Below are positions 1-11,800 of a stretch of 64,000 nt of DNA, in pieces. The number at the start of each line of letters is the position of its first letter. Position 1 is the stretch's first letter. The notes beneath the pieces are model-generated. The model was not told where the DNA came from and searched no databases. It worked only from the letters and a program-made list of their open reading frames with translations. Source of the DNA: Quillaja saponaria (taxonomy: Eukaryota; Streptophyta; Magnoliopsida; Fabales; Quillajaceae); assembly GCA_029379385.1 (NCBI GenBank), contig CM055612.1, positions 3,410,001-3,474,000 of the forward strand, given 5' to 3'. Both the position numbers and the translations under genes were made by a program.

Positions 1-181
1 CTTTCCTCCCAAAATTTGTTCACAAACAAAGGCTAACAGATCTGTCCTGATTTTGTAGAGTTAAGACAGTTTCTTATTGGGGTTTCTTATGTTTGAATTA
101 ATAGTCAGTTTCTTGGCAGAAGCTTAATATCAGCAGTTCTAATAAATTTAATATTTTAACCTTTTTTTAGGACCCCCACCT

Positions 182-208
182 CCCCCCCCCCCCCCCCCCC
201 CCCCCCCC
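182..208. repeat. poly-C homopolymer tract
   Basis: A run of about 27 consecutive C in the region left of the last visible ubiquitin-protease exon, followed closely by an A run. It is a simple-sequence tract with no coding role. Length is likely unreliable in any assembly. Confidence 0.9.
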
Positions 209-713
209 TCAAAAAAAAAACAACACTTGCCCTAAAAATTTCTGGCAATACATCCCTTTATTTTCAGCAACTCTTGCTTTCAACCCCAAAGCTTCCCAAA
301 ACTTTAAAAGAATTAACCATTTGTTTAGCAGCCCCTAAACCTAAAGTCATAAGTGAGACACAGAGCCTGCCATGTAGCCACTTTAAGCATGTTTCATAAT
401 CTGTCCTCAATTTAGCTTGTCAGTAGTCACACTCATGCCAGGAACCAAATCACAAATAGTCAAATTTTAACCTCATTGCAGATCCAATAAAAGTGCTTGC
501 CAATAAAAATGCAAGCACTATCACCATTGTCAAACATCAATTACAAATTCTTATTCAAAAAATGAAGTTCATTAACATAAGAAATCTTCAAAATTATAGA
601 CAACCTTTTTAAGGAGCCGCTAAATTTCTCAACGAAAAATGTGGACTATGAAAAATTTAGTGCATGCAAGGGATCAATCAGTTGCAAAAGTAAAAAAGGA
701 AGAGATACCATAC

Positions 714-3700
714 CCGTCGCACTTATACATATTTTCCCCATGAAGCCATTCCTTGACAGTGAATTGGTCTAGACATTCCTCTAATGATGCAGCATCTCCT
801 TGAATTTCAACAGTCAAATCCATCATATTTTCATACTGATTTGAAATCTTATCACATTTTGTGCAAATCACCTGGGGAAAAAAAAAATTATATAACATAT
901 ACAGATATATTCGTGTCAATATGATGCAAACACAAAGGACGGCATCGGGAAACAAATGTATAATTGCCCACGAAAGGCAACCAGCAAATAATGAAACTGT
1001 GCAAAGAGCAAAACAATATTCCATGTGACTTTGCAGTTATGCAACAACAAGGGCATATGACACAACACATAAAAAAAGATAACTCAGCTAGAAGCGCCAC
1101 CCCGCCACCCCCCCCCCCCCCCCCCCCCCCCAAAATCAACACACCACCGACCTGTGGCAGTCCAATGAAGTCTTCTCCCTTAAATTTAAAATAAAGATTT
1201 CTACAGCTCTCCCTCTATCATTATAGCCATTTACAGCCAGAGTTTGTGTTTGGACACTCAACAAGACTTTAAAAAGGAAGGTGCAAATCAAGAGGATATT
1301 GACATCCGGAGACTCTCTTTACACTAAAGGCACCCTGAAAGGTATCAAACTCAAGCAAAAGGAATTTGACAAGGACAAGTCTAACACCTAGAGACTTTCT
1401 TATGTTTAGGTGGTAAACATTATATCCCTTAAAAGGTCTCCTATCAGTAGAAATGGACTAGTAACCTGAATTGGATCTATAGATGCTCAAGGGGTAGGGA
1501 AAATTGACCATAAAAGAATCAATAACCTTACTCCCTTCTAGTTTGTAAATTATTTTTCTTCATCAAAACCTTCAGCAATCATTTGGTTAATGAATCATGA
1601 TGGAAGAAGGACAAAAGAAACACTTCAATCAACCTCTACAGTTGCAGTAAGAGAGTAAGACAGATAGCCAATTCCTTGTGTTATGAATAGAATGGATAAT
1701 AACTCAAACTATGATGTACATTTACAACAAAAAGAAACTCAAGATTATTCCTCATCCAAAGAGTATCAAAAGATTTAAGACTACAGAAATTCTGTAACCT
1801 CCAACCCCACTGAAAAAATATGGCATCCACAAGCAAGTAATCATAAGCCTATGTTAATTCAATCACTCAATGCCAGTAAAAAGTCTACCAGGACATTGGG
1901 AATTTATTAGATTAGGCTGCTTCTTCACTACAAGATATCACAGTGGAAATAAAATAACGGTTCTATTTGATCTTTACATCTCAATATAAAATCTTTTAGA
2001 GTATCAAAAATGCATTGTGCAACATATAGAGAATATAAGCATCCACTTCTAATAGCCAATTATTGGCTAATATGGCATCAGTCTGATTAGATGCAAAACC
2101 TGAGATTGAAGGTGGCCACCAAATGTATGCTGAATAAGAGTTGTCTCCTGAGATCTAGGGTCAACAGCTTTTTCTCCACCAAATTCATCGAGGCAAACAG
2201 ATTGCATCGTATCAATGGCAATCCTACAAACATCATAGGACCTTCTTTTACAAGAATGAACTTTTATTTTATACCTTAACCTTTATGGAACTTTTCTGTA
2301 ATGATTAACCAGACCAACCATAAAATTGATTCCTTCCAAAAGACAGTCAAGTTGATCAACAGACAACTCATTATTAGAGAAATTTGATGAAAACAATCTA
2401 GACAAAGACAAACCTCATGAATTCATGAGCATCCTCTTGTCTTCCACAACCCAGAGTACCACCAATATTAGGCAAACAAGAGAGAAAATTCATTGAAGAA
2501 AAGGCCTGCAAACTCTGTCTCACTCTTTCAACATGGGCTTGAAATTCACATAGGAAGCACCAATCATTACGACTGCCTGAAAATTCATTAAATAATCAAT
2601 CAAAAGACTGAGTAATAGTTAAAGCACCTGAAACACAAAAAAAGAATTGTGATTGTGTTGGTCTAATGACTAGAATTCATGACTTTACATTCTCTCTGAT
2701 GGCCTTTCTGCAATAAGTAGGCAACAACTGGCCGTGTGAATGCAAGACATTGTAGAACCACATTAGCAAAACAACTGGACAAGCGTGCACCATTTCTTCA
2801 TGAGTGGCTCTAAATCCTGTTAATGTAACCAATAATTGGTATTACAATGAAGCTTAGGTATGGTAAACACAAACCTGTTCCCACAATTCAGGAGTCCACA
2901 AGGAGGTAAATCTAGCTTGTCCCAATTGAAATACTCCACAAATTCTTCGTAAGGGAAAAGAACCTGCAAAGCAGTGGTATTACTGATTATTGCATAAAAA
3001 ACGAGTTTCTGTTATTTATACTAAATAAATTACATTTTCAGAAGATCTTCGAGGTTCCACGAGCCAGTTTCAGCATAATTGCAGATGATCTCTTATCTCC
3101 AAAAGATGAAGCTTTAACTACTCGATTAGTAACCACATTCTGATTTGAATTTAGTGCTAGATGAAAATCACTGCATTTTTTATTATGCCCAGATTTCCAA
3201 TCTGTTTGTTGGCATTTTTGTGAGCTGAAAAATCAAAATGGGAAAATTACTAAGGTATCCGCATTATAATACATTGCAATCATAACTAATAATCAAATAG
3301 AAAATTGAACTTTGATTTGGCCATGATAACAAAAAAATATACAAAGACACCAACTGAAAGACTTTTTTTTTTTTTTTTGGAGGGGTCCGAAAATGTGAAT
3401 TACAGAGACAGAAGAAAGTAGAAATAACAATTCTCATTGAAATTGAATCAAGAACAGAGCTCACCAGTATCGAACGGCTTTGCAGCGGGAGCACTTCTTA
3501 TCGCCGAAATTGCCACAAGTGGCACAAACAGAATCGGCCATAAGAACACCAGGCATTGGAGTTCGCTCACTGAGCCGTTCTCCCTCGAAATTGGCATCAA
3601 CCTCAAAGTACTTGGAGGCCGTGTTGTTCACCAAGTGAAGCAATCCAACAGCGATTATAAATACAGTGAGTATGAATTGGAGGAACCAGTTGAGATCGAA

Positions 3701-3730
3701 CGATACTCCAGAGACAAGCATAGCAAGCAT
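714..3730 (-). CDS. MYND-type ubiquitin carboxyl-terminal hydrolase (UBP15-19 subfamily), 5' part, runs off the left edge
   Basis: Deubiquitinating cysteine protease. Six coding exons are readable on the minus strand: 3730-3465, 3224-about 3034, 2963-2875, 2774-2689, 2576-2414, 2223-2100 and then 871-714 (seven counting the last). Exon 1 gives an N-terminal membrane segment ([20 protein letters not shown]) and the start of a MYND zinc finger ([16 protein letters not shown]). Exon 2 completes the finger with [12 protein letters not shown] across the splice. Exons 3-4 carry the catalytic Cys box [15 protein letters not shown]. Exon 5 has [15 protein letters not shown] and [16 protein letters not shown]. 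Later exons have [13 protein letters not shown] and LDLTVEIQ-type peptidase C19 blocks. The FEVDANF segment after the membrane helix recalls UBP18/UBP19. The His box and C-terminus lie left of the window. Odd point: the frame of exon 2 meets a TGA (about 3040) just before the only good GT donor, so that splice edge is unresolved or broken. Confidence 0.85.
1108..1131. repeat. poly-C homopolymer tract in a UBP intron
   Basis: About 24 consecutive C, inside the long intron between UBP exons 2223-2100 and 871-714. It creates a false proline-rich reading frame on the plus strand and a glycine-rich one on the minus strand. Confidence 0.9.
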
Positions 3731-6700
3731 CTAAGCCACCCCAACATTAATAATCAACAATACGAATTCAATCCTAGGATATTTCATCGATATCTATATT
3801 TGACGTCCATAATAATCTACAACATTCCCCAAAATTTAGGGTTTATTTCTCTTCCCTTCTCTTTATAACTTCTTACTATGAAATAATACAAACAAGGAAA
3901 TTCAATCCTAGCTCTGTTTCACCGGCCTTCCAAGCAAGATCTAGTGTGGGGTCCACGTCAAAGTGTTTGTGTTTGTGTTGCTTTAAGATTTTTTTCTGTT
4001 TTTCAGCGTTAATAATGTCTTTTTCTTTTTTTAGCTTTGATATTAGGATCATGCTTTAGATTCTCTTTTTTTTCTTTTCTCTTTTTTCTTTTTTTCTAAA
4101 GAGTATCTTTAGATTAACTAGAAGTTAATGATAATTTTTTAAAATTTTATGAAAGTACTTGAAATATTATGAATAAAAAATACCCATTGAAAAAATCTTC
4201 ATCTAATTATCTTGGTCAATAATTAAATTTGTAACTTGAACTCTTTTGTTATGTGAGTAAATGATTTAACTATCTTGACTAATTTTACTGTTTTTATTTT
4301 TATTTAGTTAATTTCTTTCTTTTTTTTCATAAAAAAAATATGATTAAAGATATGTTAGTTACTAATGTCAAAATTAAACTTTTGCTTGGTGGTTAAAATT
4401 TATTAACTTTTTCAATTCGAATCTTTTTAAAGAGATCTTAAATTAACTTTTAATTATTTTTTTAGTGCTGGAGTGAATGGCATGATTTTAACTTTGCTGA
4501 ATAATAATTAGTTGATATATGAATAAACTGATCCGGACACACTTAAATTTAAAAATTAAAAAAATCATACTTCCAAACAAAAATTAAGAAGTTTAGGGTT
4601 TGGGGGCGTTGTGGTCCTTGTGGACTCATTGTTGGGCTGAAATCGAAATATGTCCCAATTGAGTTTAATTGGGTCTTGATCAACCCAAAATGAAGCCCAG
4701 AAATGGTCTGAAGCTTGAAGATAGATGAACACCAACCGGCCTACCCCAGTGAACCAAATCACTGTAACTATGGAGGCCAGCCACCAAATTTTAGTCCAAC
4801 TAGTCCACAAGGCTCAAAGCCTCAAACCCCAACTCCAATTACTCATCAACATGCCGATTGAGTTATTACTCGTAATTACAAAAATAAGCTGTGATTTTCA
4901 TTGCACCAATGACATATTTAGATCACAATTACATAAATTTTTGATACAAAGTACATATCGGAAAAGCTACAAACTTAGAAATGGAGAGCAAATTAAAAAA
5001 ATAACCTTAAGTCTTTGTGAAAGAAATCATTTTATCTATTAATAATGGACAAATTGACATAATCAAAGACTTGGCATAAACTTTTTCTCTCACGCCAACA
5101 AACAAATGAAATTTTAGTATATATAATACATGACATATATGAAAATGATTATCACGAGAGTTATTAGTTCATTATAAGAGTAATTTTTTTCCCTCCTCTT
5201 AATTCTAAATTCGAAGATGAAATTGATAGTGGCATTATATAATATATAATATTATGATTAAGACATGCCTCTTATTTGGCTTCAATTATTGCTACTAAAA
5301 ATCTTTAGTTGTAGGAGTTTAAGGGATATTGAGGAAAAGTTCAGCAACAAAAACCGGAGTGGTGTTTTCCCCACTACAAACTACAGTCTCCAGAGCTTAA
5401 ATTGAACCCTCCACTGCAAATGAAATAAGATTACCAAAATTACCCCTACAAAAATGGTGTTAAATTACCAAGATAGCCTGCATTTACCTTGCAGGCAACC
5501 TAAAACCTTTCGTATAGATTCAAGTGGAGTAGTACTGTATCACATTACGTAATTACCTAATCTATTGATTTTAAACTAATCCATGTTAATGGAGGCTGTT
5601 TGAAGCACCACTTGCACTCCCCCACCTAAAAAAAACATATGTGGCATATCAATTTTTTTGTCAAATATAAAATGAGAATAGTAAAAATAATAATGTCTTG
5701 AATGTCGAAGGGAATGGAGAAATTTTTTTTTACGTAATTTATTCTAACTAGAGTCTAATTTAATCCTTAGTTGAGTTGAGTATAAAACATGAATATAACC
5801 TTTAAATTTTGAGAAAATTGATTATATTATATTTTTTCAAATATGGCTTAATGGGTTGTACAATTCCATAAAATGCACATATATATGTACTTTATAAAAG
5901 TTATTAGACTAATTTATTATTACACACCCATGGGTCCATGTCTCCAATTAATATTATTAAATTTGTTGACACATGCATATTTAAAATTATTAGGGTTTAT
6001 CTTTTGGCTCATTTATCTAATTAATTAATGTAATCTTGCAGTCTTTGCTGTGATACGACAAAAGGTTCTAAAATATATGTTCAAAGAAAGTAGGAAGGGA
6101 TTAGTTTAAACAAAATAAGTATTAACCACACCCCACTATGGAATGAAGAATATGATTTAGGAAGTGATTAGGTGAATATATAATACAAAGATTTTTCTTG
6201 TTTAATTAGTTGATCAATACCACTCATAATTTGTTTGATAGTATATGAAACAACAAGAGAAAATTTCAGTGTAGTAATTAAAAAATAGATAAATTTTAAC
6301 TTAAAGTTATTATAGATTTAATAAGTATATTATTTCTTTGTTCAAGTAGTAGAATTATGCAAATAAGATTAAACAACATAATATTTTTTTGGTTTACGTA
6401 CATAAATGATATGTTATTTTTCGATTAATGTTGTTATGTATATTTTTTCATGATGTCTGGCTAGTTAAATTAATAATTAAGAAATAACTATATATATTAT
6501 TAGTGACATATTTTAAAGAATTCTTTATAATAAAGAGAAAAAACTACTTGTTAAAGTTTGATGAGATTAGGATGCACTTGGCATAATTAAGTTTCTTAAT
6601 TGTATTATGTATACTTCCATTAGAATGTAGACCATTTAATGTAATATGTATAATTACATGTAAATTAACATAAAATATGACAATTAATTATAATATTTAT

Positions 6701-7260
6701 ACTTACATTTAAATTATTATAAATCGACATAAAAATATGAGAATTTATTATAAAATGCACACTTATATATAAATCATCACAATCTCTAATGATTTATTTA
6801 AACAAAATTAAAAAGCACAATATATCAAAAGAAATTAAGAAGCTGCAACTAAACTAAGACCCATGTTCTAATAATTAAGAAGTTGGCAATTAAATTAATA
6901 TTGAGTTTGATAATACTAAGATTTTTAATTATATAAAACAACTGTCAAAAGCCACGGCCAGCTTTTATAAACATCTTCTAGCACTACTAACTTTTAAATT
7001 ATAGTAACAAAAATACTTTAAAAAATAATTAATGAAATAATTTTTCTTTTACTAAAGTCAACCTAAAAGTCATGGTCAGATAATCATGAAATTAATGAAA
7101 TAAATAATAGAGATTATAACGTTTATTTTTTTAAGTGACAAATAATTAACTTAATTAATAATAACTTTATTTACTAAAAAATCATGTACTTGTATATTAT
7201 ATGATGGCATGCACCTGCATGCATTGTAGATTAATTGCACTTAATTAAATTAAGATTACT
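3731..7260. other. AT-rich intergenic region between UBP and HK5
   Basis: Divergent spacer between the minus-strand UBP and plus-strand HK5. The first 150 bases are presumably UBP 5' leader and promoter. I see no credible coding exon: short ORFs at 4565-5042 have no family features. At about 6600-6790 a degenerate motif of roughly 60 bases (TATAATATTTATACTTACAT type) recurs about three times. The remainder is AT-rich with no other structure that I can name. Confidence 0.6.
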
Positions 7261-7860
7261 TAGTTCCAACCACGTGAATAGTCTACTTTTAATTTTTATC
7301 TCACAGTTAACCAGAAAAAAGAAAGTAAACTAGTTAATTAATCAAAGATTAAAAGTTGATTAACCTAATTATAAATAATCATTGCAGTTGCTTCGTTGTT
7401 TCCTTCAAATTTCTGTACATGCATGCACAAAGTTAAATATATTTCCAAAATACAAGAAAAATAAAAAAATAAAAAACAGAGAACTCTGATTTGTGTGTCA
7501 CGTGATCATATTTTTTTATTTAAGCCCACTTTCTTCCACAGCGCGTCATAGAACGCGCCACTCCAACACGTCACCCTGAATAAAATGTAAAGGGCGGGGA
7601 ACAACGAAAGCTTGCTTCGCATTGAAAAACACTACATCCCCATAAAAACCCATTTTTTAATTTCTCTCTCTAAAATTTTATGATTGGTTGAATGAATCTG
7701 TTGTAGAAGAGAGGAATGCATAGGACAGAGAAAACATTAAAAATAAGATGATTGTTTGCAGAGGAAAACTCTGAATTAGCACCTCAGAAAACAAATACTG
7801 AAATCTGAAACACACACAAAGAAAGAGTAAAGAGGATTGTTATATAATATAAGTATGCAA
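7261..7860 (+). promoter_or_regulatory. HK5 upstream region with two G-boxes
   Basis: Two CACGTG palindromes occur at 7271-7276 and 7499-7504, which are binding cores for bZIP and bHLH factors in plants. A short GC-richer patch follows (7540-7610). A pyrimidine-rich leader (TCTCTCTCTAAA type) begins around 7660-7980. The transcription start is not determinable by eye. A 5'-UTR intron from about 8168 (AAAAAAG|GTTAGC) to the acceptor at 8792 (TGTATTTCAG) is plausible, because the HK5 start codon follows that acceptor by 8 bases. Confidence 0.4.
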
Positions 7861-8800
7861 TTCTCTAATATTTTTTTTTACCTCCAAATGCACATGGCTT
7901 CTTGGGTTTCTCTTCTCTACCACATTTTCTTTTGGGTTCTTCTTTCAGTCACATGCTTTGCTTGATCTTCTCTCTCTAAACTGACTTTCTCTCCCTCAAG
8001 TGACTTACTACATTTTTTGTTCAGTACTACTGAAGGCTTTTCACTACAGAGTTGAAGGAGATTCTTCAATTTTCAGATCTATAGAGAAGGCTTTTTGGCC
8101 ATTGTCAAAGTCAATTCTTTTTTCTGGGTTTACTTTGTGGGTGGCATTGATTCATTGCAGAAAAAAGGTTAGCTTGTTGATGGGTTTTCTTATTAATTCA
8201 CTATTTTGATTGTAATAGTCAAATTTTCAAAACTTCATCTTTGAAGGAGCCCATTTGAATTATGACCAGCTTCAATTGTGCCTTTCAATTGTTTGTGTTA
8301 ATGGATCTGGTTTAATTGTGTACAATTCAAAGTTGGCTACTTGGCTTGGTTGTCTCCCAAGCTAGCAGAGTTCTACTGAAGTCTGAAATGATAGAATTTG
8401 TTGTTTTTGTACTGAAAAGCTCTGTAAATTTTTTAGTTTTTGCACCAAATTCCAGCCTTTTTCTTTAGAGATAAAAAGTATTTTGTAAAAGGATGTTGAA
8501 TTCGTTAATTTCAATAACTTTTTCAACATTTTAAAGAAGTGATTCTAGGTGACATTATTTCTTAATTTAAGTGCCAAACTGACCTCAATCTTCTCCTTGT
8601 GCAAACAGACTTCAGCATGCTAGAGTTTTGGGACTTTCTCCTAATGTTCTCAGAAGCTGTCTTTTTGATATAAAAAACAGCAGAGTTAAGCTTCTAAAGA
8701 GATGCCCATAATACAGCATCGGGGATTCAAAGTATAAACGAATTGAAATTTGAGGTTTTGTATATTGGAGATAAGAATTGTATGTATTTCAGCTGAATTC

Positions 8801-11800
8801 ATGGTTTACGAGATGGAAAGTGATTGTATTGAAGACATGGAGATTGAAGCCCTCTCTTCAATGTGGCCTGAAGATATTGGAACTGAAGTTGGAAGGCAGT
8901 TTAATATAGAGAGACCAGGAAGGGATCAAGATATGTTGGAGGAGGTTACAATCATAGATGATCCAACTATAGTTGATTTTAAGCGTCTCATGGAGCTAAC
9001 AAATTATACAGACAAGGGCTCTTCTCAATTGGCATACCTTGTAAAACACTGGGAATATAAGCAGGCCAATGCTGTACGCCTTCTGAGAGAAGAGCTTGAC
9101 CATCTGAGCAAACAAAGGCAGGAAGTTGAGCTGAAGAAGTTGGAAATCTTGGAGGAGCAGCGATTTGAGGAAGAAAGATATGCCGGTGATAAACGTCCAG
9201 TTTCTATATTGGATGGAGTTTATGATATATGGCAAGCTGTCCCACATAGGAAAAATGATATTGTTGTCCAAAGTAAGGGAATTGAAATAGATGCTGATTA
9301 TGACACTGTCATATATTGGAAACAGCAGGCCTTACATTTAGAGAAACTGTTGGAGGCAAGTGTTCAGAGAGAGCAAGTACTTATGCAAAAGTTGCAGGAA
9401 AGCATACAAAATCTTGAAAAGCAGTCATCACCAGTGGAAGAATTGTCCCAGATTCTGAAAAGGGCAGATAATTTTTTACATTTTGTACTTCAGAATGCAC
9501 CTGTTGTTATTGGACATCAGGTAATTTACAGGATATAAATTAAAGTTCTATAGCTGCAACCATTTGAAGTTTAAAGTTACACCTGGATATTCCTTTGCTA
9601 CTTGGGCTCAACATAAATTTCATGTCTTCTATTGCTTCATCATTTTTGCCATGAGCTTCTGTTAGCTATCTTTAGGTGTTAAGCTGGCTGATTCTTAAAT
9701 TTTCTTTCCATCCAGGACGAAGAAATGCGCTATCGCTTTATCTATAATCATTTCCCTAGTTTGCACGAGGAGGTAATTACTTGCCGCTGAAGCTTTCATT
9801 CAGGGTTTGATAACAAATGTTGTACACATTCATTGCTTTACAAATCAAAAAGACCATCTTAAACCTCACACCAACTTGATCTCTACAGGCTTTCTTTCCT
9901 TTTTGTGATCTATTTCACTTCTATTTCAGAGGACCAGGCACTGGAATATCTCACATTTCCTTATCATTTTCAGGACATTATAGGAAGAACAGATGTTGAA
10001 ATTTTTAGTGGAGCTGGTGTTAAGGAATCTCAAGATTTTAAGAGAGAAGTTCTGGAAAAAGGATTACCTGCAAAGAAGGAAATTACGTTTGAGACAGGAT
10101 TATTTGGATCAAAGACATTCTTGATACACGTGGAACCTGTCTTTAGCAAGGCAGGGGAGAAGATTGGTATTAATTATATGGGAATGGATGTGACTGATCA
10201 GGTAATCTTATATGGATGTAGTTTCTAGTGGTCTTTCACAGTCTAGTAAGAACAAGGAAAGGATATTTATGCTTCTGATGCTGCAGGTGAGAAGAAGAGA
10301 AAGGATGGCAAAGATTCGAGAAGAGATTGCGGTGCAGAAAGCAAAGGAATCTGAACTGAACAAAACAATTCACATAACAGGTTTAGTGACTTAGTTATCT
10401 GCATGCTTGTGAATATTACTTCAGTCCATTTCCGGATCAACATGGTTTATTATGCTTTTTTCCTTTTACAAGAGGAGACAATGCGAGCAAAACAAATGCT
10501 GGCAACCATGTCACATGAGATAAGATCACCACTTTCTGGGGTTGTTAGCATTGCTGAGATTCTTTCAACCACAAAACTTGATCAGGAGCAAAGACAGCTG
10601 TTGGATGTCATGCTATCTTCAGGAGATCTAGTCCTCCAACTCATAAATGACATCCTTGACCTTTCCAAGGTTGAGTCAGGTTTGAACATTTTCCTTGTTA
10701 CAGTGGTTATTAGATAGTAGGCTCTATTTAACTTCTTCAACATTCTAGCTGTTGTAAATAGATAACAATTTAATCCTCTATGGCTGACTTGAAAGATTGA
10801 TTTTAAGTGTCCTGCTGCCCCAACTCAAACCCCTTCCATGTGTAGGAGTTATGAAATTGGAAGCTACAAAATTCAGGCCAAGACAGGTAGTGAAACATGT
10901 ACTCCAGACTGCTGCGGCATCATTGCAGAAAATATTAACCTTAGAAGGACACGTGGCAGATGATGTACCTATAGAGGTGAGAACTTAGATATACTTGCAT
11001 GTTGCATGGTCTAAGACTTCTCTGTAGCATTCTAATCAGGCTACTTCTATGACATTGTCATTGTGCTTAAATTTCTTTTTGGCTTCCTAGTTTTGACAAT
11101 GAATAATTTGGTAACAGTATTTAACTCTGCTGATAGGGGTACTTTTTGAATGCTTTTTAGTGAGCAGACACATCCTTTGGAGCTTAGGAGAGTGAAAGAT
11201 ATAGACTATAAAATCAATTAATTTCAAGATTCTTGAAAGGTTTGTCTGTTGTTGAAGTAGTCTCCTTAAAGCTTTAGAAAGTATTATTTATAGCAAAGCA
11301 GAAATGGGAAAGTCTAAATTCTGTTTTGAAACTAAAAAACCATAATGCTAGGTGATATATATCCATGATGGATTCTAAATGGAATACCTTGATGCTCACC
11401 TTTTTTTCTGTTGGAAATTTGCCTGAGTCTAGAATATGTACCTCGTATTTTGGCCATCAATTTGCTGAATAAAGATCACGTGACATCTGAGAAGTATGAC
11501 TATCATAACTTTATACTACTTGAGGTCTTTTTCCTTTTATTATTTGTATCGGTTTTATTTGAAGTTAATAATAAAGACCGTAATGATGACAGTGATGTTA
11601 ATTATGAATGACAAATTAGATGTGGCTTATGTGGATTCCTATCTTTTCACTTCAATTTCCTTACATGTTATGATGGTGCCTCCTTGAGGGCCAGTGTTCT
11701 TATAAGTGGAATAACCATTCACCTGCTAAGTGATATACATTTCGTGCTTTCAAGTAATATACTTCAAACCTTATGCATATTTCCAGATCATTGGAGATGT

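Noticed and set aside
964..1194. Proline-rich reading frame on the plus strand (and glycine-rich one on the minus strand)
   Set aside because: It is only the translation of a poly-C tract inside a UBP intron.
4565..5042. Small ORFs in the UBP-HK5 spacer
   Set aside because: No domain or recognisable motif, overlapping on both strands, and AT-rich surroundings; chance frames.
8000..8209. 69-codon reading frame upstream of HK5 as a regulatory uORF
   Set aside because: It begins at GTG, not ATG, and spans what looks like the 5'-UTR splice donor.
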